Assembly (NCBI GenBank): GCA_002189035.1
Contig: NEEC01000012.1
Coordinates: forward strand, 682,001-746,000
Direction: 5' to 3'
DNA length: 64,000 nucleotides
Source of the DNA: Utricularia gibba
Taxonomy: Eukaryota; Streptophyta; Magnoliopsida; Lamiales; Lentibulariaceae
In this document: positions 48,901 through 60,207 of the stretch, one piece after another
Numbering within the stretch: the first letter of the stretch is position 1
Layout of the letters: each line of letters begins with the position of its first letter
Notes under the pieces: generated by a model
Database searches by the model: none
What the model saw: the letters and a program-made list of their open reading frames with translations, nothing else
What the model was told of the DNA's origin: nothing
Made by a program: the position numbers and the translations under genes

Positions 48901-50736
48901 ACAAGTCTCACTTAAAAATACCTTTCCTTTTTCCTTTATTTTGGGTTTGGATATGCAAAGGTTCTTCAAATATTTCACACTTTTTGGCACCATAGAAATA
49001 TAGTCCAAAATAGTTAAATTAAGTTGAGCATTACCCAAGATCTTCAAAATCTTCTCATTTTCATCTTGTGCTTCTTTTGTTTTCAACTTTTTATGAAATG
49101 GAGGTTGAATGATCTTCACTTTAAGAGGGTCCTGATAAACTGCCACTTCTTCCTTGTCTTTAATCGCTACACTAAATTCTTGCTTCTCATCCATCTCAGT
49201 CTCAGATCAGGTTAAGTCTCTGTCAGGATTCTCCTTGTTCCTCAATATCATGGCGTTGTAGTTCAATCTTCCACAAGAATTTGAGCATGATGTTGTTTGT
49301 TTCCCTTTCCTTTTCAATTCCCCAAGCTTCAACGTAAATTGACTCAATTGAGTCTCCAAATTCTTGATAGATTTTATATTTTCATCTTCAATTCTTGTTG
49401 ATTGCACCTAGAATATTTTCATCATTTCTTCCCATGAATTTCCAGTAATCCCTCCAGCATTGCTTTCATTTGAGCCTTCAAACTGCTGCTAGTTTTGTCT
49501 TTGAAATGGAGGTGCCTGAAAGGATCTTTGCCTCTGAAAATTCTGCTACCCCATTGTTGAGCTTTCTCCTTTGTAGGAATTTTCATTGTTGCTCCAATAA
49601 AAATTTGGATGATCCCTCCAACCTGGGTTGTATGTATTTAAATATAGATCATATTTACTCCTCTGTTGGGGCTCCAAATATCCCTTAACCTTGACATGCT
49701 TTTCTTCAAATAAATCAGGGCACTTCTCCACAATATGCCCTATTTTGTGACAGTTTCCTCACAACATATTTTTAGCTTGAAATAAGAATAGCTCCTTCAT
49801 CATTTCTTATCAGCATGTCAGCGGCCCTTCTACTAGGAAAAGATGGGGCAAGCTCTTTGCTAGCATCACTGTCTTGTTTGATGATGTCTGAATCACATAA
49901 TAATGAGACATGCTCCGGTTTAGGATTTTCAGAGATGTGACCAATGCTTGGCTCTAATGTAAAACTCAAATTGTCATCTCTAAAACCCTAGGCTTACTGT
50001 CCATTTCGTATACTCTTTTATTTGAGGCCTGCTTTCTGATAATATGCTTGTAATGCTCAGCCAACTCCTTAGCAAGGAAAGAGCTTCGGTTGGTGTCTTT
50101 TTCCTTAAAAATCCTCCCACCATTGACTCTACCATAGCTCTATCGGTGCACAAGAGTCCATCATAGAAATATTTGACCAAAGCATTGGTCTTAAAACCAT
50201 GGTGTAGGCAGGAACTCAAAAGATGATTGAATTTTTCCCAATATTTATGCAATAATTCTCCACTCATTTGTTCAACATCACTAATCTCTTTTCTTATCCT
50301 TTTAGCTTTGGAAGCTGGAAAATATTTGCTTAAAAACATCTTCTTCATTCCAACCCAATCAATTATGCTTCCAAGCTTTAGCGAGTTGAACCACGTTTTA
50401 GCTCTTCCTTCCAAAAGTAAATTGGAAGGCTCTCAAACAGATTGAATCTTTAGTCATTCCAGCTCCCTTGAATGATATACACATTGCTATCACATTGTCT
50501 AGATGCTTATAGGGGTTTTCTCCAATTTTTCCATATAACTTGGACAAAAAATTGATCATTGCTGGTTTCACCTCGTTTGCTCCATCCTCTAGAAATTTGA
50601 TGCATAGACCCTTGTAAGTGTGATCAGCAACATCTAATTCGTTCAAGGTCGTCTCAGGTTCAGCCATTCTAAAATCGCTATTGGTCTCGAGTGGGAGCAG
50701 CTTCGATTTGCTTGCCTCCCTCACTTTTACTTGCAT
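48883..50736 (-). pseudogene. Athila gag, reversed
   Basis: Starts near 50736 and encodes YKGLCIKFLEDGANEVKPA, KHLDNVIAMCISFKGAGM, EGRAKTWFNSLKLGSIIDWV, DVEQMSGELLHKYWEKFNHL and GGFLRKKTPTEALSLL. This is the best gag in the window and the reference for the interrupted copy at the left edge. Frameshifts occur near 50405 and 50045. A zinc-knuckle-like NCHKIGHIVEKCPD follows at about 49.75 kb, with its first cysteine position a TGA. The linker after it reads LNYNAMILRNKEN, then NAQLNLTILDYISMVPKSVK. Confidence 0.88.
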
Positions 50737-50783
50737 AAGAAGAACGTAAATGCATCAACTAAAAACACAAAACAATTAAATAT

Positions 50784-50806
50784 CGCTCCCTGGCAACAAC
50801 GCCAAT
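50784..50806 (-). promoter_or_regulatory. Primer-binding site of reversed Athila element
   Basis: On the minus strand TTGGCGTTGTTGCCAGGG follows the LTR end TTTATCA after two bases. It resembles the TGGCGCCGTTGCCGGGGA type of Athila/Tat elements and fixes the orientation of the element. Confidence 0.8.
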
Positions 50807-50807
50807 T

Positions 50808-52170
50808 TGATAAATTGAAATTCCTATTATCATTGCAATAAAATAGAATTATGTATCAAATAAATTTGTAATCACTAATCCTCACAAAATACAAATTAAA
50901 TACAAAATGTAAAGTGGAATTCGGGGTCAATCACAAGGAGCTTGTGCTTGTTAAGTGTTTCAGCAGATGCAGATTTTGAAATAACAATGATTCTTAGTCT
51001 AAGCTCAAATCAACAACGGTAGGTAAGTTCAATGAATAGGATGAAGTCTCAATGCTGAAAATAACATATACTAATTTTAATACAAAGTAATACTAAGATG
51101 CCTTAAGGATCTGCAGTTGGTATGATGCTAAGATACCTAATTTAATTTACTATTTTTTTATACTTACAACTTTACACAATCTAAGTCTACCAAGGTCATT
51201 TAGCATGTTTTTGGTTCATATAGTCTCCATTATCATCTCTAACATTGCAATTGTATATAGAACTAGATCTACATGGTTCTATTAGTTCTACCCTAAACTA
51301 ATACCTACTGCTCTCACCTTGATTTGTTGGTCTACCTCTAAATTAAGCATCTAAGTTGCAAAGCTACTTATTCCCCTCCTTAGGTCTACGCATGGAATGA
51401 TAGAAACATGAATTAAGAAGCAAATATAAATTCCATTATTAACCCTAGACCCACACCACCATGATTTGATTTAAGGCACCCCTAAAGTTTCAGTTATTCA
51501 TGCTTGGAAGGTAAAACAAAATGTCATTAAGATTAAATAGCCAAAGTAACGGAAACATTGTGTGGAAGTTTATCACATAAACTAAAAATATTCAGCAAGC
51601 AAAAATGAAGAAAAAGATTGTTCTTGCTTCCTTTTGTTACTGTTTACTACCCGGAATAGTAGCACTGAACTGGGCCTTGGTGGTATTCCTAAGGATGAAG
51701 CTCTTCTTCTCCTCTTCTGGTTAGTGTTCTTTTGTGTCGAAGGAGAAGCCCACTGTTTGTTGATCTGCTTTTTTTCGAGCTCCCTCACTGTGGGGTCTCT
51801 CTCTCCTCCAAAGAGATCACCCCTTCTTTACTCCAATACATTGTTCCTAACACCGGTATTGTTCTCGACCTGAACTTGCAGACTGCAAGCGGCAGAACAA
51901 TGCTCTTTGTTTCCCTTCGAATGTTGCGCCCCTTTAACTTGATTCACATGTCTTTGAATCTGATTTGATGCTAATCCTCCTGCTGAACTTAATTAAACAT
52001 TAGTAACAAAGGTGATGGACTAAATCAAATGATTTAGTCCACTTTTCAACATAAACACAAAATTAACATAAACAACACATAAAACATGAAGAACCACACA
52101 AACCTAACCTAAACCTAAGTAAAACATAATAATTTTGCATTATAAAACGCAAAGAAAACATGTGTCATCA
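50808..52170 (-). mobile_element. 5' LTR (family H) of reversed Athila element
   Basis: Read on the minus strand it starts TGATGACACATG at 52170 and ends TTTATCA at 50808, next to the primer-binding site. It shares with the 3' LTR and the 20885 solo LTR the CTAAGTCTTAG-type zone, the GATGCCTTAAG zone and the 3' tail with GTGATTGACCCC. It is slightly longer (1,363 bp) than the 3' LTR. Confidence 0.85.
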
Positions 52171-52399
52171 TCGTCAAAACACCGGAATATACGAGTTATT
52201 TCCCCTACATTTTTATGTGCAATACCATACATATTTTCTTAGAAGATGAAATACATCCAGCCCATGAGTCCAACAAAATGCCAAAAGTGCACAACAAATT
52301 TAAGATCCACGTTCAGATGCTAGACTACACACAATCAGATCTCTTTCGCAATCACTTGAGGCAACCTCGCAGGGTTAGAGATAATCATCTCTGCTATGG

Positions 52400-53338
52400 A
52401 AACGTTAGATTGCAGAAAGTTGCATCGGCATACCTCTAATGATCTCCCCTCCTTAACGCTGATTGTCCACCAACTCTCACGCTTGCTGCACCACTGTTAA
52501 TCCCAAGTGACGTTGCTCCTTGCTTGTGCGCACATTCAGCTCCTTCATTTCTTTGAGGAACTGCATATCATCATCAATTTCCCCTCTACCCCCATCCACT
52601 TCGTCCAGATCGCCACGAGGAGTCAGTGCTATTATGTAACTCAAAGTCCCTACTGTCAAGGGTGACGTTCACACCCTCTGTATTACAACCAAATGGGTCA
52701 CAAGGTGTGTCAACATATGAAAAGTTCATATCTTATCCAATGGTATTTAAATCCAGGGGACAATCTGAAGATGCATCCAAATTCTCACCAACATCTTCAG
52801 AGAATTTTCTCTCCTTGGTCGCGCCTACATAGGTCGTAGTGTTATCTTCTGTAGCTCGACCCTTTCCAAAGATTTCCCGCCACTCCATGTAATACGTCCA
52901 TGCTTTGTATCTTAGTATGTGCAGCCTCGGTGTATGCTGTCATAACAACACAATAAGCACCGGATATAACACGGCGACTATAGGGCATATGTATCAAATC
53001 AATCTCCTTCCAGACCTCCTCGTTTGTGTCTATGGTGTAGGTTAGCTCACTGAAAAAGGTGCCCGACCTTGATAAAAAATCTATAAGGAGGTAATAGTCT
53101 TTTTTTCCACGTACACCTTGCTGGATATGTGTGGGTGTGTGCGGATGCCAATACCTGGGTGGAGTTTCAAGAACTCTATCTCTAACGCTCAATGATATCC
53201 ACCCCTGAAACCATTTTCAATTTTCCAGCCTTCTTTCACTATCTTCTTTAAAGCATACAACAAGTCCTTCTCCTCATCTGACTTCCAGGCCGACTTCATT
53301 TTTTTGGTGGAGTTTTCCACCACATTTGGACTATGCAT
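52400..53338 (-). pseudogene. Myb/SANT-like domain pseudogene
   Basis: From an ATG at 53338 the minus strand encodes MKSAWKSDEEKDLLYALKKIV..EGWKIENGFRGGYH. After a frameshift it gives PPRYWHPHTPTHIQQGVRGKK, IDFLSRSGTFFSEL and TIDTNEEVWKEIDLIHMPYSR. The order tryptophan-start helix, PHI-type helix, then FSKSGF and VWxxY motifs is that of the Myb/SANT-like domain found in L10-interacting MYB-type proteins and PIF/Harbinger ORF2. A serine/aspartate-rich tail (SSDCPLDLNTIG) follows near 52.75 kb. Several stops are present. Whether it came from a host gene or a transposon is unclear. Confidence 0.6.
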
Positions 53339-54651
53339 ACCTATGGTCTATACCAAAGGAAAGAAAACAGCAAGAACAAAGCAAAAACACCAATGACTTT
53401 CAGCAAGTAAATCCTAGAATCGATTATAAATTCAACAAATTTCAAGTGAGAAACTCCACACAACGAATGGTGTATGCAATTTGAAATCAACCCATGACTC
53501 AAAACCCTCAATTACTGGTGAAATCACTGGAGATCTCGTCGCACGGCAGCACCGCAACGAACCAAGTGTAAACTCAATGGAGAAAGGGAAAAATAAATTA
53601 TAATAAAAAGATGTAATAATTATTGGAAAAGGTTATATTGATAATTTCATATGAACATTTATCGCAAACCTAATTTTATACTCATATACCAAACGTATTT
53701 TAATCTTAAATCCAAATAATTGAAATTCATCAATCAAACACGAATAATTTTCTAAACCCATGAAATTCATTTATCAAAATCTTAATTAAACTAAACCCGA
53801 GTTTAGGTGTTACCCAACAACCAAACGTGGACTTAGCTCTACATAAAACATAATAACACAGGAAAACAATAAAAAAAAATACAAATCAAAAGTAGGAGTC
53901 AAATCATCACACCATATTCATTTATTCTAAGAAATCACCTTAATTTAACCTCTCATATTAATTAATAAAATCACACTATCATAAGTGAAATTAAAAAAAA
54001 CATTCAGTCATATTTGAAAGTAAGACATATAATAGTAAACATTCAAAATGTATACAGAAATAAAATTTAAGATTTGGTTCTCCGTTGCTATTGTTCTCGA
54101 CTTCAAACAAGCATTCTTTTCCCTTCTTGCTTCTTCTCTAGTTTTCTAGTTCTTGATTGAGTCCCCTTGCTTTTTCACGTTGTCTAAATATTCTCTTTCT
54201 TTTTCTCAAATTATCAAAATATCTTTCGTTGTTCTTCTTGTGTCACGCAACTTGTGTTCTCTTTCTACTGACTTTTTTTTTTTGCTGCTACATGACTTTT
54301 TGCTCCTCTCCTTTTTGCTTCTACGTGCCATATCGCTTTTTATGTTAGAAGTACAGTTGTTTTTAACCGAAATGCTGCAACATCACTAAATAGTATATTA
54401 AAACAAAAATGTGAACTTTGTATATTTTTTTTGTAAAATAAAACACAACAATGTTAAAAATTCGAAATTATTAAAACATACCATTTTACTCCTAAATACT
54501 CTAATTTGACAATTTAAAATTAACCATAAAATTTGTGTAGGCGGCACGGCACAAGAGCAAGAATGTTTTACAACAACTACAATGAGGTTCTGCTGACCTA
54601 ATCAGTACAGGAAATGGAAGCTTTATTTCTTTCTTTTTTTGTTTGTTATGT
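53339..54651. other. AT-rich spacer left of the composite MULE
   Basis: No gene supported. A pyrimidine-rich run at 54.1-54.35 kb gives short frames with no domain. The last bases (CCCGGGAAG, 54652-54660) are the candidate target-site copy of the MULE. Confidence 0.45.
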
Positions 54652-54660
54652 CCCGGGAAG

Positions 54661-54775
54661 GGGTCATTTTCAAAACCATCCACTACAAAAAAAACTCAAT
54701 TCCAAAACCACACATTGTGTGTACTATGTGTACAAAACCACTCATCCTAACTTTTTCTTTTCTTTTTTGAATTAC
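54661..54775. repeat. MULE left terminal inverted repeat
   Basis: Matches the complement of 63060-63205 with moderate divergence. Begins GGGTCATTTTCAAAACC and runs into a TTTTTGAATTACTTTTATTC stretch that also has a counterpart at the other end. Confidence 0.75.
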
Positions 54776-55202
54776 TTTTATTCTAAGAAATTGTACACAT
54801 TTAAATATAATAAATATATACATTTAAATAATATAATTTCTGTTATAAATATGTCAAATTTTTTTTAAAACACTATTTATGTCACTCAAACTAACTAATT
54901 AATAAAATATTTTTAAAAAATTACTCATAATTATAATTGTATAATTTTAAAATAAAAAATGCACATACTTATTTTTCTAATATTCCTCAAGATATTTACG
55001 TTTTTTTTGAAATTACAAATATAATGCATATATATTATATGTATCATTATTTTTGAACATATAATAATAGAAATCATATTTTCCTATATATTATAATTAT
55101 ATTTCGATTAATGAAAACAAATTTTACATATATTAATTTATATTGAAATTAATGCCTACAATATAAATTACAGTATCCGAGATTTTCAATCATCGTAATA
55201 AT
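54776..55202. other. AT-rich subterminal region of the MULE
   Basis: Very AT-rich and without frames. It resembles in base composition the 62.73-63.06 kb region at the other end of the element. Confidence 0.45.
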
Positions 55203-55761
55203 TGATGGTAATTCTGCAAGTGTACATAAACCATCGAAATAATAAAATAAGATCGTATCCATAGGGAATTGTTATTGGAATATTCTTTTCAAAAAAAAGA
55301 TTTACAAAGATTGAAAATAAAAGAAAGATTGGGTTTTGAAGACAATAAGAAAAGTGGCCTTGGATCTAAGATCCACCTTACTTGAAACTCGACTTTGCGT
55401 GTGTGCAAACCTTGAAGATTGACCTGCTTGCACAAGCTTTGGGGGAGTTATGCTAAAGTAGTGCTACTCGGTGACCGTTATAGCACCGTCCCTTGTTTTG
55501 TGGGATTATGGAATCAACCACGCCACCAGAGCTATTTCACCTCTTGTGATAACCCATGTTTTCTCCACATCCAAATCTAATCCCTACACCTGACACCTCG
55601 CAGACAGATTAGACAGAATGTGCCTTACCAACGATGTCCAATTGAGCCCTTCTCCTTAAGTGCTTGAGGCCAACCTTTGATTCTCCCACACTCCCTTAGG
55701 GTTATATGGTACTAAAGATCACGTTGGTAAAGAAAATGTTGTGAAAAACAAAATCAGACCT
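55203..55761 (-). repeat. LTR-like repeat family K, copy 2 inside the MULE
   Basis: Matches 10089-10655 along its length in the same orientation. It starts TGATGGTAATTCTGCAAG and loses similarity at 55762. It lies between the MULE left end and the transposase 3' end, so it inserted into the MULE or was carried with it. Confidence 0.7.
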
Positions 55762-58330
55762 ATGCTGTAATATTGATAATATTTATCCTTATTTCACAAA
55801 CGACCAAAAATTTACGCATAAGTGACTTCTGCTTCCTAGGCTGTTGAGTAGACGAGCTAGGAAGATCAAACCTAGTGATCATACCTTGAGGTCGTTCTTG
55901 AAGTGATGACCGTGGTTGTTGAGAAACACCTTCGAAATCACGGTGATATGGTACATCAATAGATACCCGATGGCTCTGAGGTCGACTATGTGCAGGTGAA
56001 GCTGTATCTTGTGAAAATCTTGGTCTCCCACTATGTCCACTTCTCCTTCCTGTGCTCCTTCCCCTATCCATATTCATCCTATATCACGAACTACGTGTAC
56101 GACCATGTCTAATCATCTTTTTACATGTAGGATCATGAATGAGGGGCATTGTTGCTGGCCAATGTTTCTCTGCTCGAAGTGGATGAAATTGGACCTTGTA
56201 TGCTTTCAACAAATGTTGTTGTAAGTGTATGGGATCCACATATTGTCTTAAATCAACTCCAAGTCTCTTGCACGCCTGAAATAAGCATGTCTTTTATATT
56301 GAATAAATGAATATTATTAAATCATAGTCTAACCTATTGTGCATGTGAGCATGGTATTCCATAATTTTTCCATTTGCAGCACGTGCATTTGCCCTCCTTG
56401 ATGCACACCACACAAATGTTATCTTTCCCATTTGCTTTCTTTCGGGTGATTACATGAACTATCATTTTGTAGCGATCATAAATCTCTACTCTTGAATAAG
56501 GATGAGACTTGTCCCAATGATCAAACAATCGTTGTGCTTGTGTCGAAAGGACTTGATTCTTCCTTTGTGCCTCTAGTGCCAACTCCAAACCTTCTGAAAT
56601 ATACTTTTTGCATCGAGCAAATGTAGCCTGCATGTTATTACATTCAAAATTTCGGTAAATTTAAAACACAAAACACAAATTAATCATACCTGAGCCAATG
56701 TCGTAAGTGGGAGATGTCGAAAATAGTGAAAGCAATAGCGATGACATCCTCCAAATTCTTCACTAAATGCTGTAACTCTGATTGCTGCCTTTCGATTAGA
56801 GTCACATCTATAAGGAATCAAGCACGTGGGTTTTCTCAAAGCAATGTAAGTTCCCACTAGCTCTAGAAACCATAGCCAAGAAGCATCAGTTTCTTCATCT
56901 ACTATGGCAAATGCAAGCGGCAGAATCTTTCCATATTGAGAGACGGTCACCGCAATGAGCATTTTGTGCCTGTATGTCGCATACATGTGCGTTGCATTGA
57001 CTGAAATAACCGGACGGGTGTGCTAGTAGGCATGTATACATGGTCCAAACGCCCAGAAGTAATAGTGCAATGTGACTCCATCTTCCTTATTCCTCCATTG
57101 GATTACGGTGCCTGGATTTTGTAAGGCAACTTCATTTAAGAAATCTGGAAGTTTCTTTACTGATTCCTCCCATGTGCCATACACCTTCTCAAAGGCCTTT
57201 CGCATTCCATACCAAGCACGTTTGTACGGTACTTCATAACCAATACTATCCAACACAGTTGCAATAATAGTTGACACTTTGGTCCCAATCTCTGCTTCAA
57301 TATATGGCTTGGCAATCTCAGAGATATATGGCTTGGCAATCTGTGCTTCAATATATGGTCCCAATCTCAGAGATATAATCATGATTGATGTTTCTGTAAT
57401 AAAAGAATCCCGCCCCCTGCCGCTTGCATGTGTGAGGCTCAATAAGCTTTGAGATCTTCCATTTTCCCAATTGTTTATAATGAGCTGCGCGAATCCTCCA
57501 GTGACAATTTTGAATGTCACGTTGTTTGCAATACATCTCCAAGACTCTAGGCTCAGTGTCACCAACAGTGAACTCCTTTCCAATTTCAATGGAAAATTCT
57601 CTAACTTGTCTTCAAAAATCTTCTTTATCTTCAAATAGATCACCTTCCTTAAATCTCGGTTCATATTGATGTGTGTATACTCCATGATTACTTGATTCTT
57701 CCTCTATATCATGTAAATCTTAGTTAGGAAACCATTCCGAATCAAAACTTGTGTTTCCTTCAAGCACATTCTCTTCACCTTCTGAGTTTTGAGGAGTATG
57801 ATCAATATAGGGAACCTCATTTTCATTAGTGAATTACATAAATGAATCGCCATCAATATTTTGGACTGGACCGAAATCATAATCCACATATTCATCTATA
57901 GAAAAATAGAATATCATAAAATTAAAAAAAAACATATACAATTTATTTACAAGAAAGAAATAATCATTACTGTTGTCTCCAATTTGTGAGTGAGATTCTT
58001 CTAAAAATAAAATGGGTCATATTCCACAAATAAATCCACCGGAGCAATAACATGGTTACGTTCATGAAGATAATCTAGGTTGCTCTGTGTCTCTAAATTC
58101 AAAAACCTCATTTCTCTAGTCACAACATCAAAAAACTGGACTGATAATCTAATGTTGAACCTCAAAGAAGACAATTGAACAATCTCATATAACTTTGCTT
58201 TTAATTCTTCCAATGAAATATCGGCATCTAACTGAAAAAACTAGATTGGTGCCACACTATAACTTACGTAATTCCCGTAATTAAAGATTTGACCTCCAAA
58301 GAAGACCTTGTATGAGACAGATCTGAAAGC
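55762..58330 (-). pseudogene. MULE transposase (MuDR type) with SWIM zinc finger
   Basis: Cuts and joins the element's terminal repeats. Leftward order: N-terminal domain (FGGQIFNYGNYVSYSVAP, ISLEELKAKLYEIV, near 58.3-58.1 kb), MuDR zinc-finger region (CHWRIRAAHYK..WKISKLIEPHTC, 57.5-57.4 kb), a linker with internally repeated PYIxxxIAKPYI units, the DDE core (FWAFGPCIHAY, VISVNATHMYATYRHKMLIAV, LAFAIVDEETDASWLWFLELV), and a SWIM motif CTCCKWKNYGIPCSHA at 56.35 kb. The tail reads GVDLRQYVDPIHLQ, HWPATMPLIHDPTCKKMIRHG, GRRSGHSGRP. Introns at about 56634-56690 and 56281-56333 keep GT-AG. Damage: a shift near 57.35 kb, TAG at 57023-57025, and the first catalytic aspartate is asparagine (56996-56998). 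Confidence 0.85.
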
Positions 58331-58369
58331 CATCCAAATAGAGAGATATGTAAGAATGAGGTTGTAAGA

Positions 58370-58610
58370 AGATGAGGTTCTGGAGAAGGATGAAAGAATG
58401 GTTTTCAAAAGCCTTTCAATTTGAACAATTCGGTCATGTGATTGGGGCATGTGAGTCCAAAACATGGGGACACATATCAGTAGACTTTATTGATCTTGAA
58501 ACATGTAGTTGTCGGTGTTGTCAGCTGATAATGGAATATAGGCGGCACACCGCAATGGAGAAACCAGTGAGTAGCCAAAGATATAATCAAAATTACACAA
58601 ATTAATAAAG
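58370..58610 (+). pseudogene. Possible SWIM-type fragment, opposite strand
   Basis: The plus-strand frame reads CESKTWGHISVDFIDLETCSCRCCQLIMEY. VDxxxxTCSCRxWQL is the usual lead into a MULE SWIM finger, but the GIPCxHA half is missing. It may be a piece of a second MULE transposase nested head to head. It is short, so this is tentative. Confidence 0.35.
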
Positions 58611-58919
58611 ATTTAGTATGTTTAACAACCTAAAAATGTGTGATTAAGTGTATGTGTATGATGCAATAGAGAGTAAGTGTATACTTTTCCTATTTCTAGA
58701 GTAAAAAAAGTGGAAATTGAAGAATTTTTCACAATGAAACACATTCTCATTACTACATCTAAAACACTACATACACATTCATTTCACATTTTTTTGAATC
58801 TTATTCATGTATGTAAAAAAAATTGTAATAAGTTGCAAATGATATGTAATTCATAACTATGTTCAATATATGATCATATTTTTTAATCCCGTCTTCAAAA
58901 CATTAACCAGATGGATTTA

Positions 58920-58961
58920 TAGGGTTTAGGGTTTAGGGTAAACCTCGTTTTACCCTAAACC
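58920..58961. repeat. Telomere-like inverted repeat
   Basis: TAGGGTTTAGGGTTTAGGG on one arm (58919 region, including plant TTTAGGG units) faces TTTTACCCTAAACCCC on the other, with a CCTCG spacer. It lies between the two divergent genes of the MULE. Confidence 0.8.
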
Positions 58962-58970
58962 CCAAATATG

Positions 58971-58999
58971 GTCACCGTATATTCAATTACGGTGACCAT
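58971..58999. repeat. GGTCACCGTA inverted repeat
   Basis: GGTCACCGTA and TACGGTGACC form perfect 10-bp arms around an 8-9-base loop. The arm carries the CACCGTA core that recurs through both tandem arrays to the right. Confidence 0.85.
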
Positions 59000-59429
59000 C
59001 CGTAAATCTGCTATTTTTAGCAGAATCTCATCAAATTTCACTTCGCGCGCCTTCCACTTATCACGTGCTACAGTATTTTTGACTGAAAAAGTATCATTCG
59101 GTTCCCGATAAAACAGACTGATAGATTTCCTGAATTTATTAAATTGGGTTTTAAAAAACAAATTAATTACTTTAAAAATTTATTTACACCATTCTTATCT
59201 TCCTTCTTCAACCACCATATCAATCTTCACATTTCAAAGGTTTTTTCACGCAGAACAGGTATGCTTTATGTGTAATTTTTGTTTATGCTTTTTTATATCT
59301 TAATGGTCATAGTATTGGGTTCTCTATTTCATGAGGATCTGAAAGCATACAAGATTTGTTTTATCTGAAAATTTTCGTCACTGCATTGATCAATGTTGTG
59401 AGTGAATCTAAAAAGGATGGATGGCTTTT

Positions 59430-60190
59430 TTTTTTTTTTTTGAAATTATAGTCACCATAATGCGTTTGTTACAATGCATTGCTCTGAAAGTATCCCCACT
59501 CTTTTTCATTTTGAAATTACGGTAACTGTAATGTGCAAAGATCTCAAAGCATATGAAACGTTATTTTACTCTCGTCACCATATTATGCGATAATTGCGGT
59601 GCGTGGCTATGAAAGTATGCATATGTTTATTATATTTTGGATTTGTAGTCACCGTAATTCTTTCTTTGCAGTGCGTGGCTTTATGCAGATGTTTTTTTGT
59701 TTTGTATTTTTCCTCACTGTAATGTGTTCATTGTGGTGTGTGGCTTTAAAAGTTTGCGAAATTTATTTTATTGTGAAATTTTAGTCACTGTAATGCGATC
59801 ATCGCGGTGTGTGGCTATGAAATTATGCGAAGTTTATTTTATTGTGACATTTTAGTCACCGTATCTTTTTTATTGTGGTGTGTGGCCATGAAATTATGTG
59901 AAGTTGATTTTATTATGACATTTTAGTCATTGTATCTCTTTCATTGCGATTTGTGGCTATGAAATCATGTGAAGTTTATTTTATCGTGAAATTTTAGTCA
60001 TTGTAATGCCTTCATTGCAGTGTGTGGCTATGAAATTATACGACGCTTATTTTATTATGAAATTTAAGTCACTGTAATGCTTTCATTGCGGTGTGTGGCT
60101 ATGAAATTATACGAAATTTATTTTATTATGAAATTTTAGTCACTGAAATGCTTTGATTACAGTTTATGGATTTGAAAGTATCCATTTTCA
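59430..60190. repeat. Tandem array 1, about 71-bp period
   Basis: Units contain TTTTAGTCACxGTAATGC, then CATTGCGGTGTGTGGCTATGA (split here) and GAAATTATxCGAAGTTTATTTTA (in part). The GTGGCT motif falls at about 59603, 59675, 59739, 59811, 59882, 59953, 60024 and 60095, so the spacing is near 71 bp with small drift. More divergent units lie on the left. It sits directly upstream of the phosphatase-like gene. Confidence 0.85.
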
Positions 60191-60207
60191 TTGTTCTTTA
60201 TGCAGAG

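Noticed and set aside
45158-52170. Intact retrotransposon
   Set aside because: RT and integrase core are missing, gag is frameshifted and no matching target duplication was found.
58919-58961. A true interstitial telomere
   Set aside because: Only two to three TTTAGGG units per arm; better explained as a local inverted repeat.
59430-60190. Regular spacing like a CRISPR array
   Set aside because: The whole 71-bp unit repeats with drift; there are no unique spacers and the context is a plant transposon.
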